Below are positions 33,080 to 40,152 of a stretch of 62,600 nucleotides of DNA, piece after piece. Within the stretch, counting starts at the first letter, position 1, and every line of letters begins with the position of its first letter. Location of the stretch: the IMG/VR virus record IMGVR_UViG_3300047551_001028, positions 1-62,600 of that record. The stretch is one strand, 5' to 3'. The position numbers were made by a program, and so were the translations under genes. The stretch comes from a virus. The notes below the pieces were generated by a model. That model saw only the letters and a list, made by a program, of their open reading frames with translations. It was not told where the DNA came from and did not search any database.

Positions 33080-33883
33080 TTATACAGATGGTTTCGTAAG
33101 GTCTTGTTTTCTTTTAACTTTGCCTTCTGCTACGCCAGTCCAATACATATTATAATAGTTTACATCAAACGAAAATGTTTTGAGATGCTGAACATGTGCA
33201 CCAGTATGGGCATATAATTGAATACCAGCCTCTTTTAGTTTTCTAAAGAAAGAGACATCTTCACTAATAAATTTATTTGCTGCTTGTTGATTTTCTCCAA
33301 ATACAGAAAATTCACCAGCAACCTCACGAACTTTAGGAACAACCGATCTGTGCATTAAAACAAAACCAAAACCAGCAACATCAACTGGTATTAACTGGTT
33401 GGTTGGCATAGGATGAATCGTTCTTGTTACATATTTACTATCTGTATTCATATAAATAGCAGGAGTTGGCTCCATCAAACTCTGTTCATTTTCTTGGCTA
33501 ACAAAATAAACTCCAGTAACAACTGGCTTAGAAATCTTATCTGAAGAATCCCACAACAACTTAAACGCACCCATAGTCATAACTATGTCTGAGTCAATCC
33601 ACATCAACCAATCTGTGTTCATGTTGTCATACCAATAATCAATTAAAGATTGACGCTGTCTTGCTATTTGATTACCCTGCACACGAATAGTGCTTGCTAC
33701 TTTAATTCCACTTCTTTGTGCTTCAAGCAAGGTATTTAAAATGCCACTTGCAAACCTACCCTCTACAGTGCCACCGTCACACCAAGCAAAGGTAACTGTT
33801 TCCTTATCGCTGTGTCCTGATACTGGTTTATCTACAACCTTTTTTGGTTGTGCCTTATTAGGCTGCTTTTTTGCCATTGCCAT
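33080..33883 (-). CDS. GT-A glycosyltransferase-like protein
   Basis: This 267-aa protein has a basic N-terminus, VTFAWCDGGTVEGRFASGIL, IARQRQSLIDYW, WLMWIDSDIVMTMG (DXD motif) and EDVSFFRKLKEAG. It is a GT2-type transferase. The first ATG starts inside the end of the small zinc-finger gene (overlap), so the two are coupled. Confidence 0.8.
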   Translation of the reverse strand: MAMAKKQPNKAQPKKVVDKPVSGHSDKETVTFAWCDGGTVEGRFASGILNTLLEAQRSGIKVASTIRVQGNQIARQRQSLIDYWYDNMNTDWLMWIDSDIVMTMGAFKLLWDSSDKISKPVVTGVYFVSQENEQSLMEPTPAIYMNTDSKYVTRTIHPMPTNQLIPVDVAGFGFVLMHRSVVPKVREVAGEFSVFGENQQAANKFISEDVSFFRKLKEAGIQLYAHTGAHVQHLKTFSFDVNYYNMYWTGVAEGKVKRKQDLTKPSV

Positions 33884-33986
33884 GCTCCCTTAGATGTCTT
33901 GCAAGAGTACTGTGAGCAAAGATGCCCCAACGAACTTCAAGTTCTTTGCCACACTTGTCGCAAATTGCTACTCTACCCTTTTCCAT
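33858..33986 (-). CDS. Tiny C2H2-type zinc-finger protein
   Basis: This 42-aa protein has CDKCG...LARHLREH, a CxxC-x-H-x-H finger. It starts at the predicted +1 of a consensus leaderless promoter. It may be a DNA-binding regulator of the cassette. Confidence 0.65.
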   Translation of the reverse strand: MEKGRVAICDKCGKELEVRWGIFAHSTLARHLREHGNGKKAA

Positions 33987-33992
33987 AGATCT

Positions 33993-34021
33993 ATTGTACA
34001 CCCACTGCTTTTATTTGTCAA
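33993..34021 (-). promoter_or_regulatory. Leaderless consensus promoter (minus)
   Basis: On the minus strand TTGACA (34016-34021), a 17-bp spacer and TACAAT (33993-33998) end 6 nt before ATG 33986. Confidence 0.8.
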
Positions 34022-34468
34022 TTATTCACAAATATATGAAAATGACATGTGAAATAAATCTGCAGTTGTCAAAACAAATGGTGAGTTATGATCCATAGGC
34101 TCATCTGCTGCAGAACTTTTAATGTTCCAAATTGTTAATGTTGAACTATTAGCAACAAGATGCCCTTTTAAACTATAGTGATCTGTACCTGAAGGTCCAA
34201 CATCATGAACAGACCCACCATAAACGTCAGTATGATATTTTGATGCAAATGGAATAGTTAGTGAATATTGTCCAGTTCCAAAGTTTGTAACATTATCAAA
34301 ATCAACCATTATTTGAACAATTACAAGATTACCAATCTTAATATATTCTCCAGTTGCTGGAGTTCCAGTAAATGTCAAACCTGTTCCAGCCCAAGTCGGG
34401 GAATATGAATGAATGGTAGTTGTTAATCCTCCGACATCTCCGAATGCTGGATGAGTAAACCGTGCCAT
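34022..34468 (-). CDS. Beta-rich virion or receptor-binding-like protein
   Basis: This 148-aa protein has patterns YSPTWAGTGLTFTGTPATGEYIKIGNLVIVQ and VYGGSVHDVG, typical of trimeric tail-fibre head domains. It has no signal or TM. It overlaps the next gene by 1 bp. Possibly an adhesin or decoration protein. Confidence 0.65.
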   Translation of the reverse strand: MARFTHPAFGDVGGLTTTIHSYSPTWAGTGLTFTGTPATGEYIKIGNLVIVQIMVDFDNVTNFGTGQYSLTIPFASKYHTDVYGGSVHDVGPSGTDHYSLKGHLVANSSTLTIWNIKSSAADEPMDHNSPFVLTTADLFHMSFSYICE

Positions 34469-34749
34469 TAGTGTTGAGACTCCAGGCCGATTGTGATAAC
34501 TGCTGCAGTAATTCCACTAGTTGATGCAACTAAATATAAATGATCTTCTGATGGTAACTCAAAAGATATTGAGTGATTTGGAAGAATCCTAAAACCATAA
34601 CTAGATGTAGTAACATTTGCTCCGCCAACATAAACGTAACCAGCAGCATTATTGTTTTGAATGGTGATGTCAAATCCAGAATGTATTGATCCTGGAGTTA
34701 ATTTTGTGGAAGAGGTATTGCTTAATGTGTAAATATTATGTTCTGTCAT
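34468..34749 (-). CDS. Small beta protein, virion-like
   Basis: This 93-aa all-beta protein has TIQNNNAAGYVYVGGANVTTSSYG and ILPNHSISFELP. Such sequences occur as tail or head decoration domains. Function inferred only. Confidence 0.6.
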   Translation of the reverse strand: MTEHNIYTLSNTSSTKLTPGSIHSGFDITIQNNNAAGYVYVGGANVTTSSYGFRILPNHSISFELPSEDHLYLVASTSGITAAVITIGLESQH

Positions 34750-34922
34750 TGCTCTAGTTTATCATAATTTTTTATTTCTAGTTTGTCCCATTTACCTGCT
34801 GCATTACCTTGATAAGTTTGACCAGTTTCTCTATCTATAAGCAACCATTTTGTTGGAGACAATGTTTGTATAACCAAAATTACCTCGCTCAAAGTTTCGG
34901 GGAACTTAAAGGACTCTCTCAT
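34746..34922 (-). CDS. Small hypothetical protein
   Basis: This 58-aa protein contains TKWLLIDRETGQTYQGNAAGKWDKL. It starts by ATGA overlap with the gene upstream and ends by ATGA with the one downstream, so it is certainly translated with them. It resembles small tail-associated proteins. Confidence 0.65.
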   Translation of the reverse strand: MRESFKFPETLSEVILVIQTLSPTKWLLIDRETGQTYQGNAAGKWDKLEIKNYDKLEQ

Positions 34923-35659
34923 ATACCATTATCTTCCATATACTTTAATCTTTCCATAATAGCATCAGTATTTGGATCAGCCAAGAACTTGTCAAGAGCC
35001 TCTTTAACTACTGGGCGCATTCCATCTGTGTTCGTAATGTCGTAATGATAAGCATCTGAATCTTCTGTTATCCACTTAGCAGCATCTTCTACATCCCATT
35101 TGCGGGTATTGATGAGGCGATGTATAACAGGCTTACCAGGCTTAGTGGTAAATGAAGGTTCTAAAGCAAAGATACGGTTGTTAGGTTGGATAGCAAAGTT
35201 ACCATCATCACGTTCAATAACATGACCACACTTATGCTGACCAGGATTTTCTGAATAGCCATCATCAAGGCTGTTAGCATCTCCGCTATACCAGTCCAAA
35301 GTAAATAGATACTTACCAGATATCTTAGTCTTAGTTCTGTCCATATAAAACATGCGAAGGTTTGCAAGGTTTGAGAATTTTGTCACGGTAACGAAAGGAC
35401 TAAATGAATTCCACAACACTAAATTATGTATATCTTCTTCCTTAACATCAGGCTTAGTACAGAAGGCATTGATAGGCATTCTCCACCAGATACCTCCATC
35501 TTCCATCATAAAATGAAATAGTGGACTTCGGTTTGGTACGCTTGATACGCCAAAAATTACACATGGGAAATATTGATCGTGACTATCTTTTTGATCCCGC
35601 AAAAAATTACCACGCACATAGCATTCAATCGGCGGTATGTTTGCATTTAATTCAGGCAT
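34919..35659 (-). CDS. Conserved hypothetical protein
   Basis: This 246-aa protein contains the stretches YFPCVIFGVSSVPNRSPLFHFMMEDGG and LRMFYMDRTK, and a helical C-terminus. It resembles a conserved hypothetical of environmental myoviruses; the function is not known. It is transcribed from a leaderless promoter. Confidence 0.75.
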   Translation of the reverse strand: MPELNANIPPIECYVRGNFLRDQKDSHDQYFPCVIFGVSSVPNRSPLFHFMMEDGGIWWRMPINAFCTKPDVKEEDIHNLVLWNSFSPFVTVTKFSNLANLRMFYMDRTKTKISGKYLFTLDWYSGDANSLDDGYSENPGQHKCGHVIERDDGNFAIQPNNRIFALEPSFTTKPGKPVIHRLINTRKWDVEDAAKWITEDSDAYHYDITNTDGMRPVVKEALDKFLADPNTDAIMERLKYMEDNGI

Positions 35660-35665
35660 AAGTTA

Positions 35666-35674
35666 ATTCTATCA
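35666..35674 (-). promoter_or_regulatory. Leaderless extended -10 promoter (minus)
   Basis: TGaTAGAAT (-10 at 35666-35671) ends 6 nt before ATG 35659. Confidence 0.65.
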
Positions 35675-35700
35675 TCTCGGCGCAATAGATGTATCAAACC

Positions 35701-35730
35701 ACCATGCGCCCCTTTGCAGGGCGCTATGGT
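35701..35730 (-). terminator. Stem-loop at the end of the small zinc-protein gene
   Basis: ACCAT-GCGCCC pairs with GGGCGC-ATGGT around a 7-nt loop. It contains the stop codon of the gene at 35724-35876. No long T-tract follows, so it may be a weak terminator. Confidence 0.55.
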
Positions 35731-35876
35731 TTAATCTTACTATCTGCGTATTCTTTACTAGCCATATTTACCATTCTGGTTTTTCCGCAGGGACAAGGAG
35801 GAACCTTATGTATCTTATCCTCATCTAGCGTAGTAATAATAGCCATGATGGTTTGACATTCAAGGCACTTGAACAT
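35724..35876 (-). CDS. Small Cys-pair protein
   Basis: This 50-aa protein has CLEC and CPCGK pairs, a probable zinc ribbon. It starts 4 nt after the stop of the gene upstream. Function unknown. Confidence 0.6.
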   Translation of the reverse strand: MFKCLECQTIMAIITTLDEDKIHKVPPCPCGKTRMVNMASKEYADSKIKP

Positions 35877-35880
35877 CCAT

Positions 35881-36111
35881 CTACTTTCTACCACGAGCAA
35901 CCTCCGCTGCTAACATTCTCATTCCCAAACCATTTATCTGAGACGATGTGCCAAGGTCAATCTGTTCGATTTGCCTGGCAATACGCTCACGCAATTCAGA
36001 CTCTACGGCCACAATGCTATTCCCGATAAGGCTCTGTGTTTGTAGTCCAAAATTTTTACATACCTCGTTGTAAAAATGTTTGCCAATATCTGTAGTAATA
36101 TCAAAGTTCAT
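35881..36111 (-). CDS. Small helical protein
   Basis: This 76-aa protein has Glu/Arg-rich amphipathic helices (VESELRERIARQIEQ). A longer open frame exists, but its extra part overlaps the frame of the 84-aa gene; the 11-bp overlap start at 36111 fits the other overlaps here. Confidence 0.65.
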   Translation of the reverse strand: MNFDITTDIGKHFYNEVCKNFGLQTQSLIGNSIVAVESELRERIARQIEQIDLGTSSQINGLGMRMLAAEVARGRK

Positions 36112-36355
36112 TGTCTTCAAAGTCCATTCTGTATACCGTGCCCCATCTGTCATAGATAGGCCAAAGATTGTCCCAAATCCAACAATCTCTTTTAAATCTA
36201 AATCCACTTGTTGTATCATTTTCTTCATAAAAGGAAAGGCGAAGAACAGCCTTTGATGCAAATGATCCTGCTATGTTTGCTATCCACCTTAAAGGAGGGC
36301 GGGAGTTATCAATTCTAGTAGTCTTCCACTCTGTAATATCATCATCATAGCGCAT
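36101..36355 (-). CDS. Hypothetical Trp-rich protein
   Basis: This 84-aa protein has RPPLRWIANIAGSFASKAVLRLSFYEEND and WDNLWPIYDRWGTVYRMDFED. The pattern looks like a small tail or chaperone-associated protein. It overlaps the gene upstream by 11 bp. Confidence 0.65.
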   Translation of the reverse strand: MRYDDDITEWKTTRIDNSRPPLRWIANIAGSFASKAVLRLSFYEENDTTSGFRFKRDCWIWDNLWPIYDRWGTVYRMDFEDNEL

Positions 36356-36503
36356 ATGCCAGTACCCCCAATAGAAATCCTATAATGAATGCAGAACATA
36401 CAAGAGTTGAGAGAAAGCGCTTTTCAAGCCATCGTTTGATTACGGCTCGTTCTATCTCACGATCTACTTCATAAACCACATCATCAACTTTGTATTCTGT
36501 CAT
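36345..36503 (-). CDS. Small membrane-anchored protein
   Basis: This 52-aa protein has a charged N-terminus and a C-terminal TM (LSTLVCSAFIIGFLLGVLAY). It overlaps its downstream neighbour by 11 bp. Confidence 0.6.
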   Translation of the reverse strand: MTEYKVDDVVYEVDREIERAVIKRWLEKRFLSTLVCSAFIIGFLLGVLAYAL

Positions 36504-36505
36504 AG

Positions 36506-36634
36506 TTAGTCTATCTCTTTAATGAGCCTTGCTAGAATATGAGTAGCCTCGTCAATTTCATGAAGAGAGCCTGAAAAGATCAGTTCGTGTGCCTTTGTGA
36601 TTTCTGTTTTTATATATTCATTAGTAAGTTCCAT
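36506..36634 (-). CDS. Small helical protein
   Basis: This 42-aa all-helical protein, MELTNEYIKTEITKAHELI..., is expressed from a consensus leaderless promoter. Function unknown. Confidence 0.65.
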   Translation of the reverse strand: MELTNEYIKTEITKAHELIFSGSLHEIDEATHILARLIKEID

Positions 36635-36640
36635 CAAACC

Positions 36641-36669
36641 AGTATACCCTAAAAAAGCGGGGGAGTCAA
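36641..36669 (-). promoter_or_regulatory. Leaderless promoter (minus)
   Basis: TTGACT (36664-36669), a 17-bp spacer and TATACT (36641-36646) end 6 nt before ATG 36634. Confidence 0.8.
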
Positions 36670-36725
36670 ATAAAAACCACTATTAAAGTAAGTAAAGGAA
36701 TAAACCACCATATATGCTTAATCAT
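36666..36725 (-). CDS. Tiny hydrophobic peptide, 19 aa
   Basis: The ATG overlaps the stop of the gene upstream. The peptide MIKHIWWFIPLLTLIVVFI is a single possible TM helix. Its stop lies in the -35 box of the next promoter. Weak evidence, but the coupling is suggestive. Confidence 0.35.
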   Translation of the reverse strand: MIKHIWWFIPLLTLIVVFI

Positions 36726-36945
36726 GTATCTGCCCATATAAGGTATCTGGTTTGTCAGAAATTGTGTTAAGAGTCTCATGGTCTGAGCATACGGGATATA
36801 GTCTATGGCCGATTGATTTGATACCCTCGGATTTTTTAGAACAGAAATAGCATACGGCCATAAAGGCTTGACCGTTTTTACGTATCTTGTCTAAGGCTTC
36901 TACAAGCCTCTTATCTTTATACCATTGAGTATGTTGGCTAGGCAT
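36718..36945 (-). CDS. Zinc-binding protein
   Basis: This 75-aa protein has CYFCSKKSEG and PVCSDHE, a zinc site. SD AGGAGG is well placed. Function unknown. Confidence 0.65.
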   Translation of the reverse strand: MPSQHTQWYKDKRLVEALDKIRKNGQAFMAVCYFCSKKSEGIKSIGHRLYPVCSDHETLNTISDKPDTLYGQIHD

Positions 36946-36954
36946 ATATTCCTC

Positions 36955-37101
36955 CTATCCATGAGTATACCAGGTTGGAGGGTTTTTGTCTATTTCTTCT
37001 AATATCTTTTTAGCAAGTTCTTGGGCTTGAATATCTTTGTGTTTGGTTTTAAGATATGGGGATAGAAGGTTTGCTATTAGGTCTATCATTTCTTTATTCA
37101 T
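36955..37101 (-). CDS. Small helical protein
   Basis: This 48-aa protein, MNKEMIDLIANLLSPYLKTK..., is preceded by TGTATAAT 12 nt upstream on the minus strand. A longer start would cross the -10 box, so ATG 37101 is preferred. Confidence 0.6.
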   Translation of the reverse strand: MNKEMIDLIANLLSPYLKTKHKDIQAQELAKKILEEIDKNPPTWYTHG

Positions 37102-37113
37102 ATCTAAATTTTT

Positions 37114-37119
37114 ATTATA
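37114..37119 (-). promoter_or_regulatory. -10 box (minus)
   Basis: TATAAT on the minus strand, 12 nt before ATG 37101; no convincing -35. Confidence 0.5.
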
Positions 37120-37128
37120 CATTGTTAA

Positions 37129-37155
37129 TGAGCAGTTTTTCTCATACTCAGGAGA
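37129..37155 (-). ncRNA. H-type pseudoknot, copy A
   Basis: Minus strand: P1 UCUC/GAGA encloses the loop CUGAGUAU; the linker AAAAC is followed by UGCUCA, which pairs with the loop (GAGUA, one G-U). It lies just upstream of the gene at 36955-37101. Confidence 0.65.
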
Positions 37156-37587
37156 CTGCACTCATTTTTGTGTGGATAGGGTAGAGGCAAATGTATCAGA
37201 TCCCTACTTTGTGGTTGTGGTAGATGATGGTTTAACCCATCACCTATGTAATAGTATATCATAAAAAATGTTACTGATAAAAAAATGTTATACCAATGGT
37301 GGAGGAAAGTGGAGGAAAGTGGGGAATGGAGCGCTTTTTTTGAGGGGATCGTAATACCAAACCAAATATCCCAAACCCTGATATCCACGATATGGGGGCA
37401 TATGATACACCAGATATAATGGTTTGTCAAGTCCTAAATACCGCCCCAAAAATGTGTAAAAATGTAACAAAACTATAACAAAAAGTTATAAAACATTTAA
37501 ATAACAAACCAAAATATCTAGAAAAGTTAGAAAATGTTTTGTTTCTATATATGGGGGAATTAAGGATAGAGATCGTAATCTTTTTTA

Positions 37588-37624
37588 TACCCGCCCCTGC
37601 GGGGCCGCCGCCTGCGGCGGGGTA
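37588..37624. repeat. GC-rich three-way cruciform
   Basis: Outer TACCC/GGGTA encloses two hairpins, GCCCC-TGC-GGGGC and CGCCGC-CT-GCGGCG. It directly precedes the -35 box at 37626. It is strikingly GC-rich in an AT-rich genome. Confidence 0.7.
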
Positions 37625-37625
37625 T

Positions 37626-37654
37626 TTGACAAGGATCGTAATGTCTAGTATACT
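37626..37654 (+). promoter_or_regulatory. Consensus promoter with no gene
   Basis: TTGACA (37626-37631), a 17-bp spacer and TATACT (37649-37654); the predicted +1 is 37661. No open frame follows; a structured RNA does. Confidence 0.8.
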
Positions 37655-37660
37655 TATAGT

Positions 37661-37734
37661 ATTGAATCTGGCCTTGCAGTCATTGATTCAATATTTGGGA
37701 TCTGGTTACCTTTCTGGCCAGGTCCCAATTTTTA
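37661..37734 (+). ncRNA. Small RNA candidate with terminator
   Basis: From +1, ATTGAATC pairs with GATTCAAT (37685-37692). A second hairpin TTGGGATCTGG/CCAGGTCCCAA (37695-37705/37718-37728, one G-U) is followed by T5, an intrinsic terminator. The RNA would be about 74 nt. No coding frame spans it. Confidence 0.7.
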
Positions 37735-37749
37735 TGGTTTGATATGGCC

Positions 37750-37866
37750 TAAACTTTCAGCGGGGGCTACGGTTTGATCGTTCGTAATGTCTTTTTCAAA
37801 AAAGGCGCCAAACATTCAGCGGGGGGGACTTTGCGAGGGATCGTAATGTCTTTTTCAAAAATGGGC
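37750..37866. repeat. Imperfect direct repeats with GATCGTAAT
   Basis: Two units of about 55 bp share TTCAGCGGGGG, GATCG..CGTAATG and CTTTTTCAAAAA. GATCGTAAT or close variants also occur at 37347, 37571, 37634, 37882 and 37948. Confidence 0.7.
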
Positions 37867-38016
37867 GGGGATTTAAAGAGAGATCATAATACCTATAACC
37901 CTAGTATAAGAGATACAAGGTTTGAGGTTTGGGGATATAAGGTTTGGGATCGTAATGGTTTTTTAAGGTTTGGGATGTCCATATTGTCTGGTTTGATATG
38001 ATATTACCCGGGGGGC

Positions 38017-38280
38017 CTACTTGCCAGATTTTAAGAAAATTTCTCCTAGGTTTTCAAACCCTTCATCTGTGATACCCATAGCAAGCAAGAACATTTCCCA
38101 AGATTCTGCTACATATTTTTTACCATCTTCAGAAATATCACACAAGCCTTCACTTGCTAAATAAGACAATGGCAAACCAATATCATTGAACTCTAGAAAA
38201 TCTTTTAAATCACTATCCTCACGATAGTTAATATAGAACTCACCTAAGATATTTACTTGATTAGAAAAGTCTGTCGTCAT
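38017..38280 (-). CDS. Hypothetical acidic protein
   Basis: This 87-aa acidic helical protein ends 1 nt from a CCCGGGGGGCC palindrome and overlaps the next gene by 20 bp. No family was recognised. Confidence 0.65.
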   Translation of the reverse strand: MTTDFSNQVNILGEFYINYREDSDLKDFLEFNDIGLPLSYLASEGLCDISEDGKKYVAESWEMFLLAMGITDEGFENLGEIFLKSGK

Positions 38281-38497
38281 AGTGTCCTCCCTGTTGGTAG
38301 TATTCTCTTACTTCTTTATTATACCTTGCCGATTCTAAAATCTCAAGTGCTCTTGAATAAGGCACATAGGGAATAGCGGTTGCCAAGTAATAGCCAACTG
38401 CCTCTAAATCTAAAGAAAAATCAGACACGAGTGTAGAAATCTTTTGAGCAACCTTCTCCTCTTTGGTAGGGGTATCATTGCGCTTGATTCTATACAT
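38261..38497 (-). CDS. Hypothetical protein
   Basis: This 78-aa protein starts at ATG 38497 with SD GGGAGG. Its mostly helical sequence includes AVGYYLATAIPYVPYSRALEILE. It is coupled to the next gene. Confidence 0.65.
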   Translation of the reverse strand: MYRIKRNDTPTKEEKVAQKISTLVSDFSLDLEAVGYYLATAIPYVPYSRALEILESARYNKEVREYYQQGGHYDDRLF

Positions 38498-38507
38498 AGT
38501 TCCTCCC

Positions 38508-38516
38508 ATTGTATCA
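38508..38516 (-). promoter_or_regulatory. Extended -10 promoter (minus)
   Basis: TGaTACAAT (-10 at 38508-38513) lies just before SD GGGAGG and ATG 38497. Confidence 0.6.
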
Positions 38517-38527
38517 AATAAGTAGGG

Positions 38528-38554
38528 AGAGCGCAAGCCCCACACCTGCGCTCT
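38528..38554 (-). terminator. Stem-loop
   Basis: AGAGCGCA pairs with TGCGCTCT around an 11-nt loop upstream of the promoter at 38508-38516. It probably ends the transcript from 38974. Confidence 0.5.
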
Positions 38555-38620
38555 ACCCTTATATCACGTGAGGGACCCCACCCCACGCATTCAGCCTAGG
38601 TCACCACTCCAGGCTCTCAG

Positions 38621-38974
38621 TTAAACCTTTAAACTTAAATGATAATTAATAAAACTATCAAACTCATGAATGCCCGTTTCATCTTCTACAGTCTTATTAA
38701 TTAAATCAATAGTGATATCTGGATGGTCTCCACCATAGTCCATACCGTCGCCATTACTGGCCCATAGACCAAAGCCTGTCTCCTCTGTCCAGTCGGTACC
38801 AATCAACTGAGAGACAATGATACGGGTTGCATAGGATGTGTCATTCCACCTTGGCATTGCAGCATGTAGTGCATTTGCAAGGTTAACAAATCTATCATAA
38901 CCACCCCAATGACTGTATAAATTTACAGACAAGTCTTTATCTTGTTTGATTGTGTAGACGATTCTATCTCCCAC
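38621..38974 (-). CDS. Hypothetical protein with GTG start
   Basis: This 117-aa protein starts at GTG 38974, overlapping the stop of the DUF4241-like gene. Trp/Asp-rich patterns (GTDWTEETGFGLWASNGDG) suggest a beta-rich domain. Function unknown. Confidence 0.7.
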   Translation of the reverse strand: MGDRIVYTIKQDKDLSVNLYSHWGGYDRFVNLANALHAAMPRWNDTSYATRIIVSQLIGTDWTEETGFGLWASNGDGMDYGGDHPDITIDLINKTVEDETGIHEFDSFINYHLSLKV

Positions 38975-39291
38975 TATTCATCATCTCCTACAAATTCGAT
39001 AACAACTCTAGCAACTCGTCCGTCCTCATTCATTTCAGCATAAACTGGATAGAGTCCGTCTCCATAGCCAGTAGAAAATACTACAGCGGTAGATATTCCT
39101 AACTCACCATAGTTATTTGATAGTGTAGTAGCGCAGGCACCATGATAAGAATATTGGCCTTCCTTACCGTCAATATTAAACTCGTCATTTTTGTTGGTAT
39201 CCCATTCATCAAGATAGCAAGGGTCGCCTACCATGGCTTGCCCACTATCTACAGAGAAGTGCCCTATTAGGGTTAAGTCTTTAGTTTTCAT
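38974..39291 (-). CDS. DUF4241-like protein
   Basis: This 105-aa protein has FSVDSGQAMVGDPCYLDEW and VVFSTGYGDGLYPVYAEMNEDGRV, which match DUF4241 (pattern VDAG-x-DPCYL, then TGxGDGxY). The molecular role is unknown. Confidence 0.7.
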   Translation of the reverse strand: MKTKDLTLIGHFSVDSGQAMVGDPCYLDEWDTNKNDEFNIDGKEGQYSYHGACATTLSNNYGELGISTAVVFSTGYGDGLYPVYAEMNEDGRVARVVIEFVGDDE

Positions 39292-39421
39292 TTCTTTCCT
39301 TTCTGTTGGTGTTTATGTCAATTCTATCAAAATCCAACGGTAATGTCAATTGCTCGTAGATCATTGATAAACCTAGCTGTTCTTTTGCCTTTAATACATC
39401 TAATGATTCTATTATTATCAT
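39281..39421 (-). CDS. Small protein overlapping a promoter
   Basis: This 46-aa protein, MIIIESLDVLKAKEQL..., starts in an ATGA overlap with the 89-aa gene. Its 3' half encodes the -35/-10 and SD of the next gene. Coding is supported by coupling only. Confidence 0.45.
   Translation of the reverse strand: MIIIESLDVLKAKEQLGLSMIYEQLTLPLDFDRIDINTNRKERNEN
39321..39349 (-). promoter_or_regulatory. Promoter (minus)
   Basis: TTGACA (39344-39349), a 17-bp spacer and TGaTAGAAT (-10 at 39321-39326); SD AGAAAGGA precedes ATG 39291. Confidence 0.8.
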
Positions 39422-39687
39422 GTACCGTCCCTTTCTGCGATAGCAAATGATAGTGCATATGTTAATGCATATAGGTTCCCCAAGGCGTCACACTGACCCT
39501 CCCAGTACTTACGCTCCATGCTGTCCATGGCTTCTTCTGATTCATCCTCAGCCTCTTGTGCCTGAAGCAGCTCATTCTCTGCCTCCAGCATTAGAACTTT
39601 GAGGTACCCATGAATAATATCTAAACCATTACTACCAGCTTCTACCTGTTTCTGCAGGCGAGGTTCTAGTTCCATTGTGTACATCAT
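39418..39687 (-). CDS. Coiled-coil hypothetical protein
   Basis: This 89-aa protein starts at 39687 (ATGA overlap, SD GGAGG). A highly acidic heptad region (LEAENELLQAQEAEDESEEAM) implies a coiled coil. Function unknown. Confidence 0.65.
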   Translation of the reverse strand: MMYTMELEPRLQKQVEAGSNGLDIIHGYLKVLMLEAENELLQAQEAEDESEEAMDSMERKYWEGQCDALGNLYALTYALSFAIAERDGT

Positions 39688-39905
39688 CCCAGTATATCCT
39701 CCACCACTGACAAAATGTGGCGGGCAGAAAGTAATTGCCCGCTCCAATGATTATATTCAAAATCTAATTCATTATAAGCCTTAGAAGCAGGGTCAAGTTC
39801 TTCCATTTGAGAAGCAATTCCCTCCAAGTCCTGTTCTAAACTAATTACATGAAGCTTTATATATTCCTTCAGTTGACCAGTTCTACGAATGTATTCTGAT
39901 TCCAT
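39684..39905 (-). CDS. Coiled-coil hypothetical protein
   Basis: This 73-aa helical protein (LEQDLEGIASQMEELDPASKAYNEL) is coupled to its neighbour. Function unknown. Confidence 0.65.
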   Translation of the reverse strand: MESEYIRRTGQLKEYIKLHVISLEQDLEGIASQMEELDPASKAYNELDFEYNHWSGQLLSARHILSVVEDILG

Positions 39906-39924
39906 TAGATTCTACCCTCTTCCA

Positions 39925-40152
39925 TTATTCCACCTCAATATAGTATTGTTCATCAGGATTCATATTGTAGAATTTATTAAATGCCTGTTTAATTTCTTTA
40001 GAATCAGACATAGAAGCAAACTGATAATCCGCATACAATATACCCTCATCTAAATTAGAATTCATCCATTCAGTAAATAGATGTTCTGATATTGCTTGTA
40101 TCTCATAGTCAATAACCATTTGGTTAATGTTGGCTTCCTCTAGGAAACTCAT
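39925..40152 (-). CDS. Small acidic protein
   Basis: This 75-aa acidic helical protein (MSFLEEANINQMVIDYEIQAI) overlaps the gene upstream by 4 bp. Function unknown. Confidence 0.65.
   Translation of the reverse strand: MSFLEEANINQMVIDYEIQAISEHLFTEWMNSNLDEGILYADYQFASMSDSKEIKQAFNKFYNMNPDEQYYIEVE

Larger units (their letters stand above)
37156..38016. other. Noncoding hub
   Basis: About 860 bp without a credible gene. It holds seven GATCGTAAT-type motifs, an A/T-rich stretch (about 37440-37560), a GC cruciform, a consensus promoter with a small-RNA candidate, and a 55-bp imperfect direct repeat, and ends in CCCGGGGGGCC. Possibly an origin or regulatory centre. Confidence 0.6.

Noticed and set aside
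35881-36261. Single 126-codon gene
   Set aside because: Its first 50 codons overlap the better-supported 84-aa gene in another frame; an 11-bp-overlap start at 36111 explains the region with two genes.
37539-38001. Plus-strand frames of 67 and 75 codons in the noncoding hub
   Set aside because: They run through promoter, cruciform, repeats and terminator, have no SD and no protein-like composition.
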